Shown here: piece by piece, positions 21,691 to 31,800 of the stretch | Layout of the letters: every line of letters begins with the position of its first letter | How positions within the stretch are numbered: the stretch's first letter is position 1 | Assembly: GCA_014529385.2 (NCBI GenBank) | Contig: CM043966.1 | Coordinates: 91,250,587-91,310,586 of the forward strand | Origin: Adiantum capillus-veneris | Taxonomy: Eukaryota > Streptophyta > Polypodiopsida > Polypodiales > Pteridaceae | Reading direction: 5' to 3' | Length of the DNA: 60,000 bases | Translations under genes and position numbers: made by a program | The notes under the pieces: generated by a model | The model's database searches: none | Seen by the model: the letters and a program-made list of their open reading frames with translations, nothing else | Told to the model about the DNA's origin: nothing

Positions 21691-22139
21691 ACAATCTGAC
21701 ACTCTTGCTTATTGTAACCTGAGTTTAGTGCCTCTTCTTGTGATATTTAACTTGTTAAAAATAACACCTTTTGTATAACTGCTACTTTGCATATTATTGA
21801 TCAATGAAAAGTCCACCTTGTTGTCCATCGTAACTTGTGTAGTCTTTACTAATGAATTGTTTCAGTACACTAGTCTATTTTGGCAAATTTACCTTACATG
21901 TATATAATTAGTAGTAAGTTCTGGTATTGTTTTGGTACTATTGAAAGTTTGATACTATTTTGTGCCAATTTTGGTAATGTACATTACCAATTTGGCTATG
22001 CTATTGTCTCAATTTTGTGCTGGTTAGAACTAATTTGGTACTGGGTTAATACCATTTTAGTATTGGTTGGTACCAATTTGATAGTGGATTCTTTGTATAT
22101 GCTTGCTCATGGTCAAGATTTTAGCATAGCATAGTATGA

Positions 22140-23240
22140 TAGAATAGTAGAGATGGAGAAGAAGAAGCTTTCATTGGCTTGGATGTGCATCCTTAACCAA
22201 GAGCTTGTCCATAGAGTCTATCTCTAGAGCTCCCATGAGAGAGGGGGGGAGAGAGCTTGCTTTTCCAACTTGGGTACTTGAGAGAGTGTGTGAGAGGAGC
22301 AAGAGCTTCAAAAATTCAATGAGCCTCTCTTATATATCTATGCAAGAAAGCAACTAGTCTTAAGTTAGAATTCTTCACACTTGACCAATGAGGTGGGAAA
22401 ACCTCCTAATGCAACACACTGGAATGCTCCAGCACTTGTCCCGCTTTCCTTGCATGCTAAAACTTGCCCCCCCTTCTCTTGGACTCTTCTTGGAAAGTGC
22501 ACACACCATGTATACTCACACATGCTTGTTAATTTCACATAAATCAAGTGTGTGCTACTTTAGATATGTGGCCTACCTAAGCTTAGTAAACAAAGGCTAG
22601 AGTCAACTTAATAAAAACTATAAACCTACCCTTTTATTCATTATCTTGGGTATAAGAGCATTTTACAAACCTTGGAGGCTTATGAAGGTGACCCAGGGCT
22701 ACAATCTACCTGCTAATTTAGGACCTACTACTGAATTAGGATAATCTTTGGTAAAAATAAAACTTACCCTTTGGGCTTTAAACTTTCACCTCATGTGCAA
22801 AACCTTAGCACGATGCTTTGGAGGTGCCACCAAGTTGCTCCCAAAATTTGCTAAATTTAGACAATTTGTGGCAAGTTAGAGTTTCATCCTAAGGCTTTCG
22901 AGACTTCATACTTGGAGTCTTTTATTCTAATGACTTGATCTTAGCACAGTCACTTTCTATTTTTAGGCTCCTATAGGCTCTCAATCATCTCTTTTGTCAT
23001 GTACCTTTGATCAAGGCTGCCCAAGATACATTTATCCTTCTTTGATTCGTACCTATGACTGACATAACTAGTTAACAATTACCCTTGTTCTTTTATGGAC
23101 TTTCCTACCAAGCCTTGACCGGTTGGTCCATTAGCACGTAATCAATCTCACTTGTTCTCATTTTATTTTCCCTGGATTTAAGTGTCCAATTTAAGCTAGA
23201 AAATAGTTTGGAAAGGTTAGAAATTAATATTCATGACATT
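22140..23240 (-). repeat. Decayed LTR related to family A, second part
   Basis: On the minus strand it begins TGTCATGAAT (23240 downward), like the A-type LTR start, directly next to a polypurine-like AAGCCAGAGGTAA at 23241. The phrases GAGAGAGCTTGC and ACCAATGAGGTGGG follow. It marks the 3' LTR of the decayed minus-strand element whose internal region is 23241-25389. Confidence 0.55.
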
Positions 23241-25389
23241 ACCTCTGGCTTGAAGTCATAGTCGTCCTTGACTATGGGGTGAAAAAATAAATTCATAGTT
23301 AGTCCTATTACTTTGGGTAGAGGATCCCTTTTTACCCGTTGAAATTCCTCCACAGTGGTAACTAACTCCACTTGTTGGTTCTTGGAAGGTTTAATTGTTG
23401 CAAGCATGTCTTTACGTAGCCCTAATCATCTTTCATAGTAGATCGGCAAGATCTACTGGATGCTTGAGAAACTAAGATGTTGCAAGCTTGAATCATGGTA
23501 TGCATACACTTAAAACTTATGAACATTCAAAAGAAATCATAGAGTCAAAACAAGAAAAAATTCTTTATACAAGTTTTACATTATCCTTTAGCTAGATGTC
23601 TTGAATCCACCTTGCATCTTCAAAATGATAACGCTTAAATTTGACAAGATATCATCGGATAGTCTTACCACTTCATAAAACCTTCTCTTCCTATCATAGG
23701 ATGGTCTCAAACTCGGGTGGTTCTTCAATTACTAGTTCATTTCATTGGGTGGCTCACCCTTATAAAGTTTCAAATGTCTCACGTGAGAGTCATTATGAAT
23801 GAGCCAGGTAACTTGTTGGTAACATAACTTATAAGCTATTTCATTGATAGGCTTAAGAATTTGAAATGGGCCATGATATTTTTTTGGTAACTTAGCATAA
23901 TATTTTTGGACTCGTTGGGCGTCCTTGTGTTCCCTTGCCCATAGTTTGACTTAGGTGTGCTTTTGGAAATTCTTTAAAGGTCAAGGCTCATCTATACTTA
24001 TCAGCAGGAGCCTTTTTATTCTATTGCATGATGGATATAGCTTCTTTAACCTTTTGAAAATATTCTTTAAGATCTCTACTATACTCATCACCAGAAAATA
24101 TATTCCCAAGTGTCTTGACTATCAATGGGAGCTTGGGTCTTCCTTCACTTTCCTCAAAGGGTGCCTTTCTTGTAGAAGTATGGACAGTGTTATTGTACGC
24201 ATACTCTACTAAGGGTAAATACTTTTCTCATTAATCTCTTTGATCTACTTATGTAACATAAGCTTTAAGTAGATCAATGATGGTTGAATTTGTTATCTCA
24301 CTTTGGCCATCCGTTTGTGGGTGATAGGCCGAAGAAAAATTCAATTTAGTACCCAAATTTCCAAAAATTGTTGGTCATTCTTGGATCTCTATAAGATACT
24401 ATAGATGTTGGTATGCCATGATACTTAGCACCAGGTTTGTATTTATGCCATTTAAGTGGCTTGAGCCACAATAGTGACTTGGTACCTCATTCTAGAAAAT
24501 TAGCTTTAAGACTTCCTAATTTTCATAAAACCATGAGCATAGGATATTAATGAGACCCTATCACATAGAGGAACATCTTAGTATACAAAATAATAAAAAA
24601 ATGTTTTTTGTAGAAATAATAAATAGCCACTAAAGTGGCTTTTAAATTTGATAGCATGCTTGTTTTTGAAGCCTATGCCAAGTTGAGAATATTTTTCCTA
24701 AAAATAATATATGCCTAATTCTTATTGTATACATGTCCAAGGATTTTTTTTTAAAAAAATCAATGTGCTTTGAAGGTTTTTATGGGGTCTACATGAAATA
24801 TCAAAACTTGTGAGCAAGTTTTGTTCGATTGTACCTAAAAGATGGCCCTTGGAAAATACTAAATTTTTATTATTTTTTTATTTTTTTTTTCAACTCCCAG
24901 AATGCCTTGAGCATAAATCCCTGAACAATTTTGTTGAGGTTTTCTATGGTTCATGAGAACAAGAATTTACACCAAAGTTATTTATAGCCACTAAAGTGGC
25001 TTATGGTCACACAAACCTAATGTTAAAGACCTGATAGATAAAGAGGATTTCCATATGGTGGGCTTTAATAGTCTTTTTGAACGGTATGAAATGTGTTTGT
25101 TTTTTGCTAAACCTGTCTATTATTGACCATATTCCCATGTTCCCATGTTGTATAGACTTGGGTAATCCAAAGATGAGATCCATGGATATACTTTCCTATG
25201 GGGAATCAGGTATATACAATGGCTGAAGTAAGCCATGCTTCTTCCCTCTATCATACTTTTTCTTTTGACATATAATTCATTTGGAAACATAGTTTGGTAT
25301 GTATGACTTCATTGTTGGCCAATAAAAGTATATCTCTACTCCCTTGAGAGTAGATTGAATCCCTCTATATCCCGCATAAGGTGGCTTAA
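23241..25389 (-). pseudogene. Decayed integrase region of a minus-strand Ty3 element
   Basis: Sequence parallels the minus-strand integrase region of A2 (42142-44000). The C-terminal tail corresponds to 23590-23960, the catalytic glutamate block (GGCCATCCGTTTGTGGGTGA) is near 24305, and the region of the first catalytic aspartate is near 25080-25200. At about 25386 it jumps from the integrase zinc domain straight to LTR sequence, so gag, protease and RT are deleted. No frame longer than about 85 codons survives. Only the family and orientation can be stated. Confidence 0.65.
24434..25017. mobile_element. 584 bp insertion with terminal inverted repeats (MITE-like)
   Basis: The insert interrupts the integrase remnant between sequences that are adjacent in A2. 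Its ends read GGTTTGTATTTATGCCATTT and, on the other strand, GGTTTGTGTGACCATAAGCC, both followed by a TTAGTGGC/TAAGTGGC core, giving imperfect inverted repeats of about 30 bp. An internal copy of the core (GCCACTAAAGTGGC) is at about 24628-24641. I see no clear target duplication and no coding capacity. Confidence 0.55.
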
Positions 25390-25486
25390 TCAATTTCACT
25401 TGTTCTCTTTTTATTTTCCTTGGACTTAAATGGCCAATTTAAATTATTAAATACTTTTAGAAGGTTGGAAATTAATATTCATGACA
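25390..25486 (-). repeat. A-related LTR fragment (start of a 5' LTR on the minus strand)
   Basis: About 97 bp aligned with 23144-23240: both end (plus strand) GAAATTAATATTCATGACA. It is the outer tip of the 5' LTR of the decayed element, joined by deletion to its integrase region. Confidence 0.75.
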
Positions 25487-25833
25487 AATGTGGTGAACAA
25501 GAGCTGGCACATAGGGTATAGGGAAGTGCCATGCCTTGAGTGCATGATCAATCCATAAAGGGAAGCAAGCCCAAAGCTTTGCGGAAAGCTTTTGAACTTC
25601 TCACGAGGCAAGGCCTTTGTGAACAAATCTGCAAGGTCGTCCTTTTTCGGCACATAAGCCAAGTTGATCTCTCCAGCTGAGAGTCTCTCTCTGACATAGT
25701 GATAATGCACCTCAGTGTGCATTGTGCGAGCATGAAAAACTAGGTTCCTTGCAGCTGCCAATGCACTCTCATTGTTAGTGTAGATGATGTTGGTAGTGTC
25801 TTTTCCAGCACCCATGAAAAGAGAGGTCCTCAA
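25487..25833 (-). pseudogene. Ty1/copia RNase H C-terminal fragment
   Basis: The minus-strand frame contains YTNNESALAAARNLVFHART, HTEVHYHYVRERL, INLAYVPKKDDLADLFTK and ALPREKFKSF, the unmistakable end of copia RNase H (normally DNQSAI...HARTKHIEV...VADIFTK.L). It lacks everything upstream of the RNase H middle. Its downstream end abuts the LTR tip at 25486, and on the other side a Ty3 RT fragment of opposite orientation starts within 90 bp. Confidence 0.85.
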
Positions 25834-25915
25834 GTTTGCTACAAATATTTGGTGTTATTAATTGCAAAATAGTAAGTAGAATAGGGATTTTTCATCCTTG
25901 AAGCCCACCTGCTTT

Positions 25916-26963
25916 ATGCAATTAACGGTGATTAAACCTCCTTATCAAGTTTCTCAAGCTCAAAAAGAGGAGATTATGCGGCAAGTGCATGAGTTGGTTG
26001 AGAAAGGCATGGTTAGGCCTAGCTCATCTCCATTTTGTTCACCAGTGTTATTAGTGCAAAAGAAAGATGACACATATTGTATGTGTGTTGATTATAGAGC
26101 ACTAAATAGGATCACTATCAAGAATAGGTTTCCCATTCCACGGGTAGAAGACCTATTTGGTAAGCTACAAGGGTCCACCTACTTCAGTAGGATTGACCTA
26201 AAACGTGGCTATCATCAAATAATAATAGTTTATCAAGACATTGTAAAGACCGCATTTCGCACTATGTTTGGTCTTTACGAGTACATTGTCATGCCTTTTG
26301 GCTTGACCAATGCACCAACCACATTTAACCACTTGATGGAGAAGCTATTCAGGCCTCACCGAACCTTGACTGGAGTGTTCTTTGATGACATAATCATCTA
26401 CTCTAATTCATTAGACGAACACAAGAAACACCTCTAGGTAATATTTCAAGTTTTACAAGAGAATAAACTTTATATTAATGGAAAGAAAAGTGAATTTTTA
26501 TTACAAGAGACTCAGTATTTAGGTCACATTATTTCTCAAGATTGCATCCAAATGGATCCATCAAAGCTAAAGGTAATAAAAGGATGGCCTAATCCAAGGA
26601 ATTTGCATGAACTAAGAAGCTTTATAGGTATGTGTGCATACTATAGATTCTTCATAGAAAAGTTCTCACAAATCTCCGGACCATTACATGACCTAACAAA
26701 GAAAAACGTTAGGTATATTTGGTCCACAAAGGAGAACAATGCTTTCAAAAATCTTAAAGACAATCTTATCTCTCAACATGTGCTTACACTATCGGATCTC
26801 TCAAAGCCATTTGAGGTCCAATGCGACACCTGTGGTGATTGCCTTGGAGCTGTTTTTCTCCAAGAAGGGCACGCCATAGCCTATGAAAGTCGAAGGCTCG
26901 ATCCTGTTGAGCAAGCTCTAGGCATATGTCAGAAGGAACTCTTAGCAGTTCTACATGCTCTAC
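25916..26963 (+). pseudogene. Ty3 RT/RNase H fragment of family A
   Basis: Begins just upstream of the RT fingers (VSQAQKEEIMRQVHELVEKG) and runs through the intact catalytic loop FFDDIIIYS (near 26380-26405). A TAG at 26435 is followed by reopening to the RNase H motifs CDTCGDCLGAVFLQ and KELLAVLHAL. It stops abruptly at 26963, where the LTR end of A2 begins, so the junction truncates RNase H. Confidence 0.9.
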
Positions 26964-27359
26964 TATAACATTTAATGGCCAAGTAACTTGTGTGTAGCGG
27001 AAAATAGCATGAACATAGTGAGCATTTCATTAGAATAGATTCCTAATGAGAATAACAAGAGTGCTTGGGTGGAGAGAGCAACAAATATCATAACACCTAG
27101 TTAGATAGCATGAACAATACTTCAAAACAGAGAGAAATTAATCTATTGACAACGGTTGAGGACCATATTCATATGGAGCCGGTCCCCCCTCCAAAAGGCT
27201 TTGTATTATAGGTTTCTCCCATCAAGAGAGAAATTTTTACAATACTTTGTGTTCCTTCAATACTAGCTAGTGCAATGAAGATGGAAGCTTCAAGCACTAA
27301 GCAAAACACTTATAAAACACAACATCAATTCGCTCATGGTCTCAGACCCACGACCTCAC
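26964..27359 (-). repeat. A2 3' LTR, distal part (interrupted by element B)
   Basis: Matches 48174-48575 of the 5' LTR. It starts TATAACATTTAATGG (a G-to-A change of TGTAACA) and ends GACCTCAC, where element B begins; the sequence resumes at 40861. Confidence 0.9.
27355..27359 (+). repeat. Target site duplication of element B, left copy (CTCAC)
   Basis: CTCAC directly precedes the 5' LTR; the same five bases directly follow the 3' LTR at 40861-40865. The uninterrupted LTR at 48571-48580 has the sequence once. Confidence 0.93.
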
Positions 27360-27664
27360 TGTTAACCCTCACGGCTCACGGACACCCCATCACCTACGAC
27401 AGACGTGTATTATGTATTCGATAGAGTCAGGTACCAGGCTTGTCGGACCAATAGGGAAAGGTAGAGTGATCGCCGATGAGAGGCGCACTTTAACTTGGAC
27501 ATTCAAGGGATTAGTTGGTTAAGCATGGGCGCCCAAGTGTGAATGGGGTGAGCTCCTATAAAAGCCAACTAAACCTAATTTTTACTCATTCTCTCATTTG
27601 TGCAATTGAAGAGTGCTCTTGCTCCATCTCCATCTCCATCTTCTTCTTCTTCACCTCCTTGTGC

Positions 27665-27713
<49 letters not shown>

Positions 27714-27956
27714 TGTGTGCGATCGAGCATTACGAAGGCACGACGGCGGCGAAGCGGTTGAGCGCGGCACGACTGCAGCTTCTTCTTCATCGCGGCGAGG
27801 AATCCACCACGAAGGCGAGCGTAGAGCGGTGAGTGACACACCCTTTGTTTTCTTGAGCTTGCTAGTTTAGGCTTGTTGTGTGCTTGGAGCCGTTTGTGGC
27901 TCGCACACGGTGTATTGGCAAGTCCCTTGCTTCGACAGTGCGGCAAGGAGCACACA
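27360..27956 (+). repeat. 5' LTR of element B
   Basis: 597 bp, TGTTAACCCTCACGG to AAGGAGCACACA. It contains a TATA box at 27557-27564 and a (GT)n(GA)n microsatellite at 27663-27715. Compared with the 3' LTR I see changes at 27401, 27436-27437 and in GCGGCAC/GCGGTAC. Confidence 0.97.
27557..27564 (+). promoter_or_regulatory. TATA box of element B LTR
   Basis: TATAAAAG, 100 bp upstream of the GT/GA microsatellite, repeated in the 3' LTR at 40457-40464. It is the probable core promoter for the genomic RNA; the start site is likely a short distance downstream. Confidence 0.7.
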
Positions 27957-27960
27957 TTTT

Positions 27961-27978
27961 TGGCGCCGTTGCCGGGGA
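27961..27978 (+). other. Primer binding site of element B (tRNA-Asp)
   Basis: TGGCGCCGTTGCCGGGGA, four bases after the LTR, is complementary to the 3' end of plant tRNA-Asp (…CCCCGGCAACGGCGCCA). It primes minus-strand DNA synthesis. Confidence 0.93.
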
Positions 27979-28887
27979 TATGCCCTACACTAAGCTCGGC
28001 TAGCACTTTATGCTTCCTTGTGGTGCAATTTCTATCATAGGAAAGGCGGGGAAGGAGTGTGTGGAGATTTCTGTTTTTTGCGTTTTTCTGCATTTGCTGT
28101 CAAGTTTCAATTTCTGCTATTGTCTGCGTTTTTTCAATTTCTGTAATTTCTGCATTTTCAAGTTCGGCGTTTTCAATTTCTGCAATTTTCTGCATTTCTG
28201 CGTTTTTTTAATTTTCTGCAATTTCTGCGTTTTTTTAATTTTCTGCAATTTCTGCATTTTCTGCATTTCTGCGTTTTTTTCAGTTTCTGTATTTTCTGCA
28301 TTAACAAAAAAAAATTAAAAAAAAATAAAAAAAATAAAAAATTCGGAAATAAAAAACGCGAGTGAGCGGGCGGCGAAATTTTTCGAAAATAAAAAACGTG
28401 ACTTAAAACGGACGGGTTGGTTTGTATAAAAGATAGATCGGGATCGGGATCATTTTCCCAAGCCCAAGCCCAAGCCCAAGCCCAAGCCCAAGCCCAGGCC
28501 CAGGCCCAGGCCTCAGTCCTATGATATATACTAGACTCACTCTTATATATATACCCTACTCCCTCAAGAGAGAATGAGAGCATGTGGGACAAGTCCTCCA
28601 CTCTCCTCCTTTCTCTTCCCACTTGCACCCTTAGACTTTCTAGTTTGGGCCTAGTTCCCTACTGGAAATTGACAGTTTTAGGGATTCCGAGGGCATAGAG
28701 TGACCAAACGGAGGGCTGTAAAGCACGGCACGACCCTCTGACCGATACGCTCATTTCGAGCTATCACACGGCCCATTCCACGACACGCTCTAAAAAATCT
28801 AGCAAAAAAACAAACAAAAAACACGCTAAAAACTAGTCACAAGGCCTCCTAGAGCAGCTTTTTGACACCTTAGGGTATCAAAAGCAC
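27979..28887 (+). other. Leader of element B: T-rich repeats and hexamer array, no gene
   Basis: 28065-28310 is built of repeated TTTCTGCATTT/TCTGCG phrases, followed by an A-rich tract. 28458-28512 is an array of the hexamer AGCCCA. A TATATATATACC lies near 28545. The region probably contains the packaging signal; the ORFs across the repeats are low-complexity artefacts. Confidence 0.7.
28458..28512 (+). repeat. AGCCCA hexamer array in element B leader
   Basis: About nine units of CCCAAG/CCCAGG. The decayed relative has the same array, shorter, at 52780-52809, at the equivalent distance before gag and flanked by the same CTCA(G/A)TCCT...TATGATATATACTAG sequence. Confidence 0.9.
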
Positions 28888-31800
28888 ATGCACTTACGCT
28901 CTGGGCGGGTGCTAGAACATGAGCATATTGAGGGTGCCTCTGTTCATACGGACACCCATTACCCATCCACGATAAGCTCTAGACCCTCAGCGGGGACACA
29001 AGGTAGCACCACCCAAGACCCTAAAATAGCCGCTAGTGATTCCTCCTCCGACTCAGAAATCATGGAAGCATACCCTACCCAAAACACTAAGAGAGAAGGC
29101 CATGCACCTCCCGAAGCTCCACAGCCTAGTACTAGTATGTTTAGCCGTTTCATGGAAACATTAGGTAGAGCTACTCGCTCGGAACCTGATGCAAATGAAG
29201 CACACGAAGGGGGTGGGGAAGTGGAATCTCCTTTCACATCGCACGTGGACCCCACACCCCTAAAGAGTGTCCATGTGGATATCCTACCAACTTCTTACCA
29301 AGAAGGCCCTGTTGAGCTGCCTCCTTCAGAAGTTCCCTCTAGAGTACCGTTGGTGACAAGTAAAACCACGGGGAGCAACATTGCTTCTACCTCACAAGAA
29401 ACCGTTAACACGTCGACTCTAGAAGGATTGTTCATTAATGATCATTGGACATACGACCTCCACACTGAGGTGTTGACGGATCTACACTCTGGCCACGCCT
29501 ACCATGTAGGATGGATAGAGATTGTACAATCCACCTCTAGTGCCACGAGCATCGAAGATCAACAGAAAATGATCTGTAATGTTATCCATGGCATTATTCA
29601 ATTAGAAAGGCAAAACCGAGGGGTAAATATACTCTCAACTGGCCCCATGAGATTTCTGGATACGAGCAAGGCTCAACAGCCTACTCTATCACAAATGGAG
29701 ACTCCTCTAATGAGCCCCATGGACCCATCTTACGTCATTTCACCTGGGGTCTCTATGCAATCTGAGCCTCCGAGCGAAAACTTTAGCTTCCCTAACTTGG
29801 CTCAACCCTCTATCAAGGAAAACACAGTGCTCACTCCAGGGATAAGCCTAACAGAGAATGTACCGATGACATCTACGGTTAGCGCAGTGCCACTACCTAG
29901 TGTTGTAGTACCTAATATGGGGCCTCGACCGTATGTGCCTCTAGCCCCTTATGCACACATGGCCCCCACACCTCCAATTGTACCACTTGCTTATGCTCCT
30001 CGAGTGCCTCTCCCTAGCTCTTATCCGAGTGGACCTATGCCCGGTTATGTTCCATATCCTGCATCATCTACACATATGCCAAGACCGGCACCCGTTCCTC
30101 TCCCACATATGATTCCAAGAGTACCTCCACCGGCCCTGCCTCCTCACATAGGTGACTTGGCAGCGTTTGCTCAAACCATAGGTCGATCTATCGCGGAAAA
30201 TATGCGTCATGCATATGATAGAGAGCCTAGAAGTAAGGCAGCACAAATTGCCAAACTCACGCAAAAATTCAATGGGGACGAAGATGCTAGGAAACACATT
30301 GAAGTGTTTGAACAAGTATGTGATTCCCTAGGGGAACGCAATGAACTACATAAGTGCAATGCCTTAAGCTTGACATTAAGTGGGAAGGCTGGAGATTGGT
30401 ATAGGACCCTAAGGGTGGACGAGAAAACAATCTACCCTACCCTTCGAAGGTTGTTTCTAAAGGAGTACATACGAGAAGGTGTGCTTTGGGGTGTAGCATC
30501 TCAGCTACAGAAGGCCGAACGTAAGGAAGGAGAGTCAGTAAGGGACTTCATTAGTCGTCTAAAGCACTTAAACTCTCGTTGCCCTGTAAATGAGCGCTTC
30601 AACAATAACCAACTGCTTGATCGATTCATTCGAGGGTTGAGGAATGAAGGAATCTATAATGGACTAGTGATTAGAGGTATCACAACCTGGGAAGATGTCA
30701 CTGCCAATGCAATCCAACTAGAGGACAACTTGATGATAGCAGGCATGAGGGTGTCTACTAACACGAGATCCACTAGCTCACAAGCCATTGAGTATGAACC
30801 CATGACTGCAAAGCCCATTGCCAATGAGCCAAAGGTATTTGAAACATTCTTGACAGACCTCACCAAGGCAATCCAAGAGTCTCTTAAGGATAATCGACCC
30901 CCTCAAAATAGTCACATGTATCCAAGAAGGGAGCAACAATGGTGTTCCATTTGCTTAGGTCCACATAGCACTAGTGAGTGCCCTACGTTTAGAGTAAAAT
31001 TTAATGGAACTTGCAACGCATGTGGTAGGTATGGTCACCAAGCTAAGGATTGTTTAATGATCAAACGTATGATGGCAAATAGACCACCTGTAGCCTGGAC
31101 GGATGCACCTCGAGCTCCTGTATTGATGCCTACTCCACCTGTTGAGCAACTACCGCAACACATGCTCCTTAGATCTCAAAATGTTGTACAAGCTACACCG
31201 CTACCACCTCCTGTGCTAGGACCGCAGCCCCCGCATCCAAGAGTCGCCCCTATGAACCAAGTGGGTTGCGAGCCATCAAATGCTTATCCAGATGGCTGTG
31301 AGGAGGAAATAGACACTAGTATTGCCTACGGACTTGATACATTGGAAGAGTGTCCTATATACTACATGGAAGATTGTTGGGGACAAGTCAAGCTGGTTTA
31401 TCAAGCTGCTGCTGTCGCATCCAGAGGTCAAAATATCAACACCCAGGCTAGGAGGCCACCTCTTCAATGCTACGAGTGTGGTGGACCACATCGAGTAGCG
31501 GAGTGCCCTATTAGGCTGCAAAAGAATGCTGCACAGATGCAAATGAATCAAGGGAGCACGTCTGCAATGCCAATACTCACATGTAATCGTTGTGGCATAG
31601 ATCACTTGATTTCCCAATGCCCCTATAACCCAAATGCGCCTAAAATCACACCCCTGAATTTGGTCGAAATTGCTAGTGTGACATCACCAATACCACTCGT
31701 CGCACCCGCTTATGCGATTACACGGTCCATGCTTCAAGGGCCAGGACATATCCTCGAAGAGAGAGATACCATTTCAGTTATCCAAGCAAAGAAAAAGAAG

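Noticed and set aside
27515-27839. ORFs inside the element B LTRs (and 40415-40774)
   Set aside because: They span the GT/GA microsatellite, occur in both LTRs, and the frame changes with repeat length.
28173-28628. Minus-strand ORF with Ala-Trp repeats over the element B leader
   Set aside because: Product of the AGCCCA hexamer array and T-rich low-complexity DNA; no start or context for a gene.
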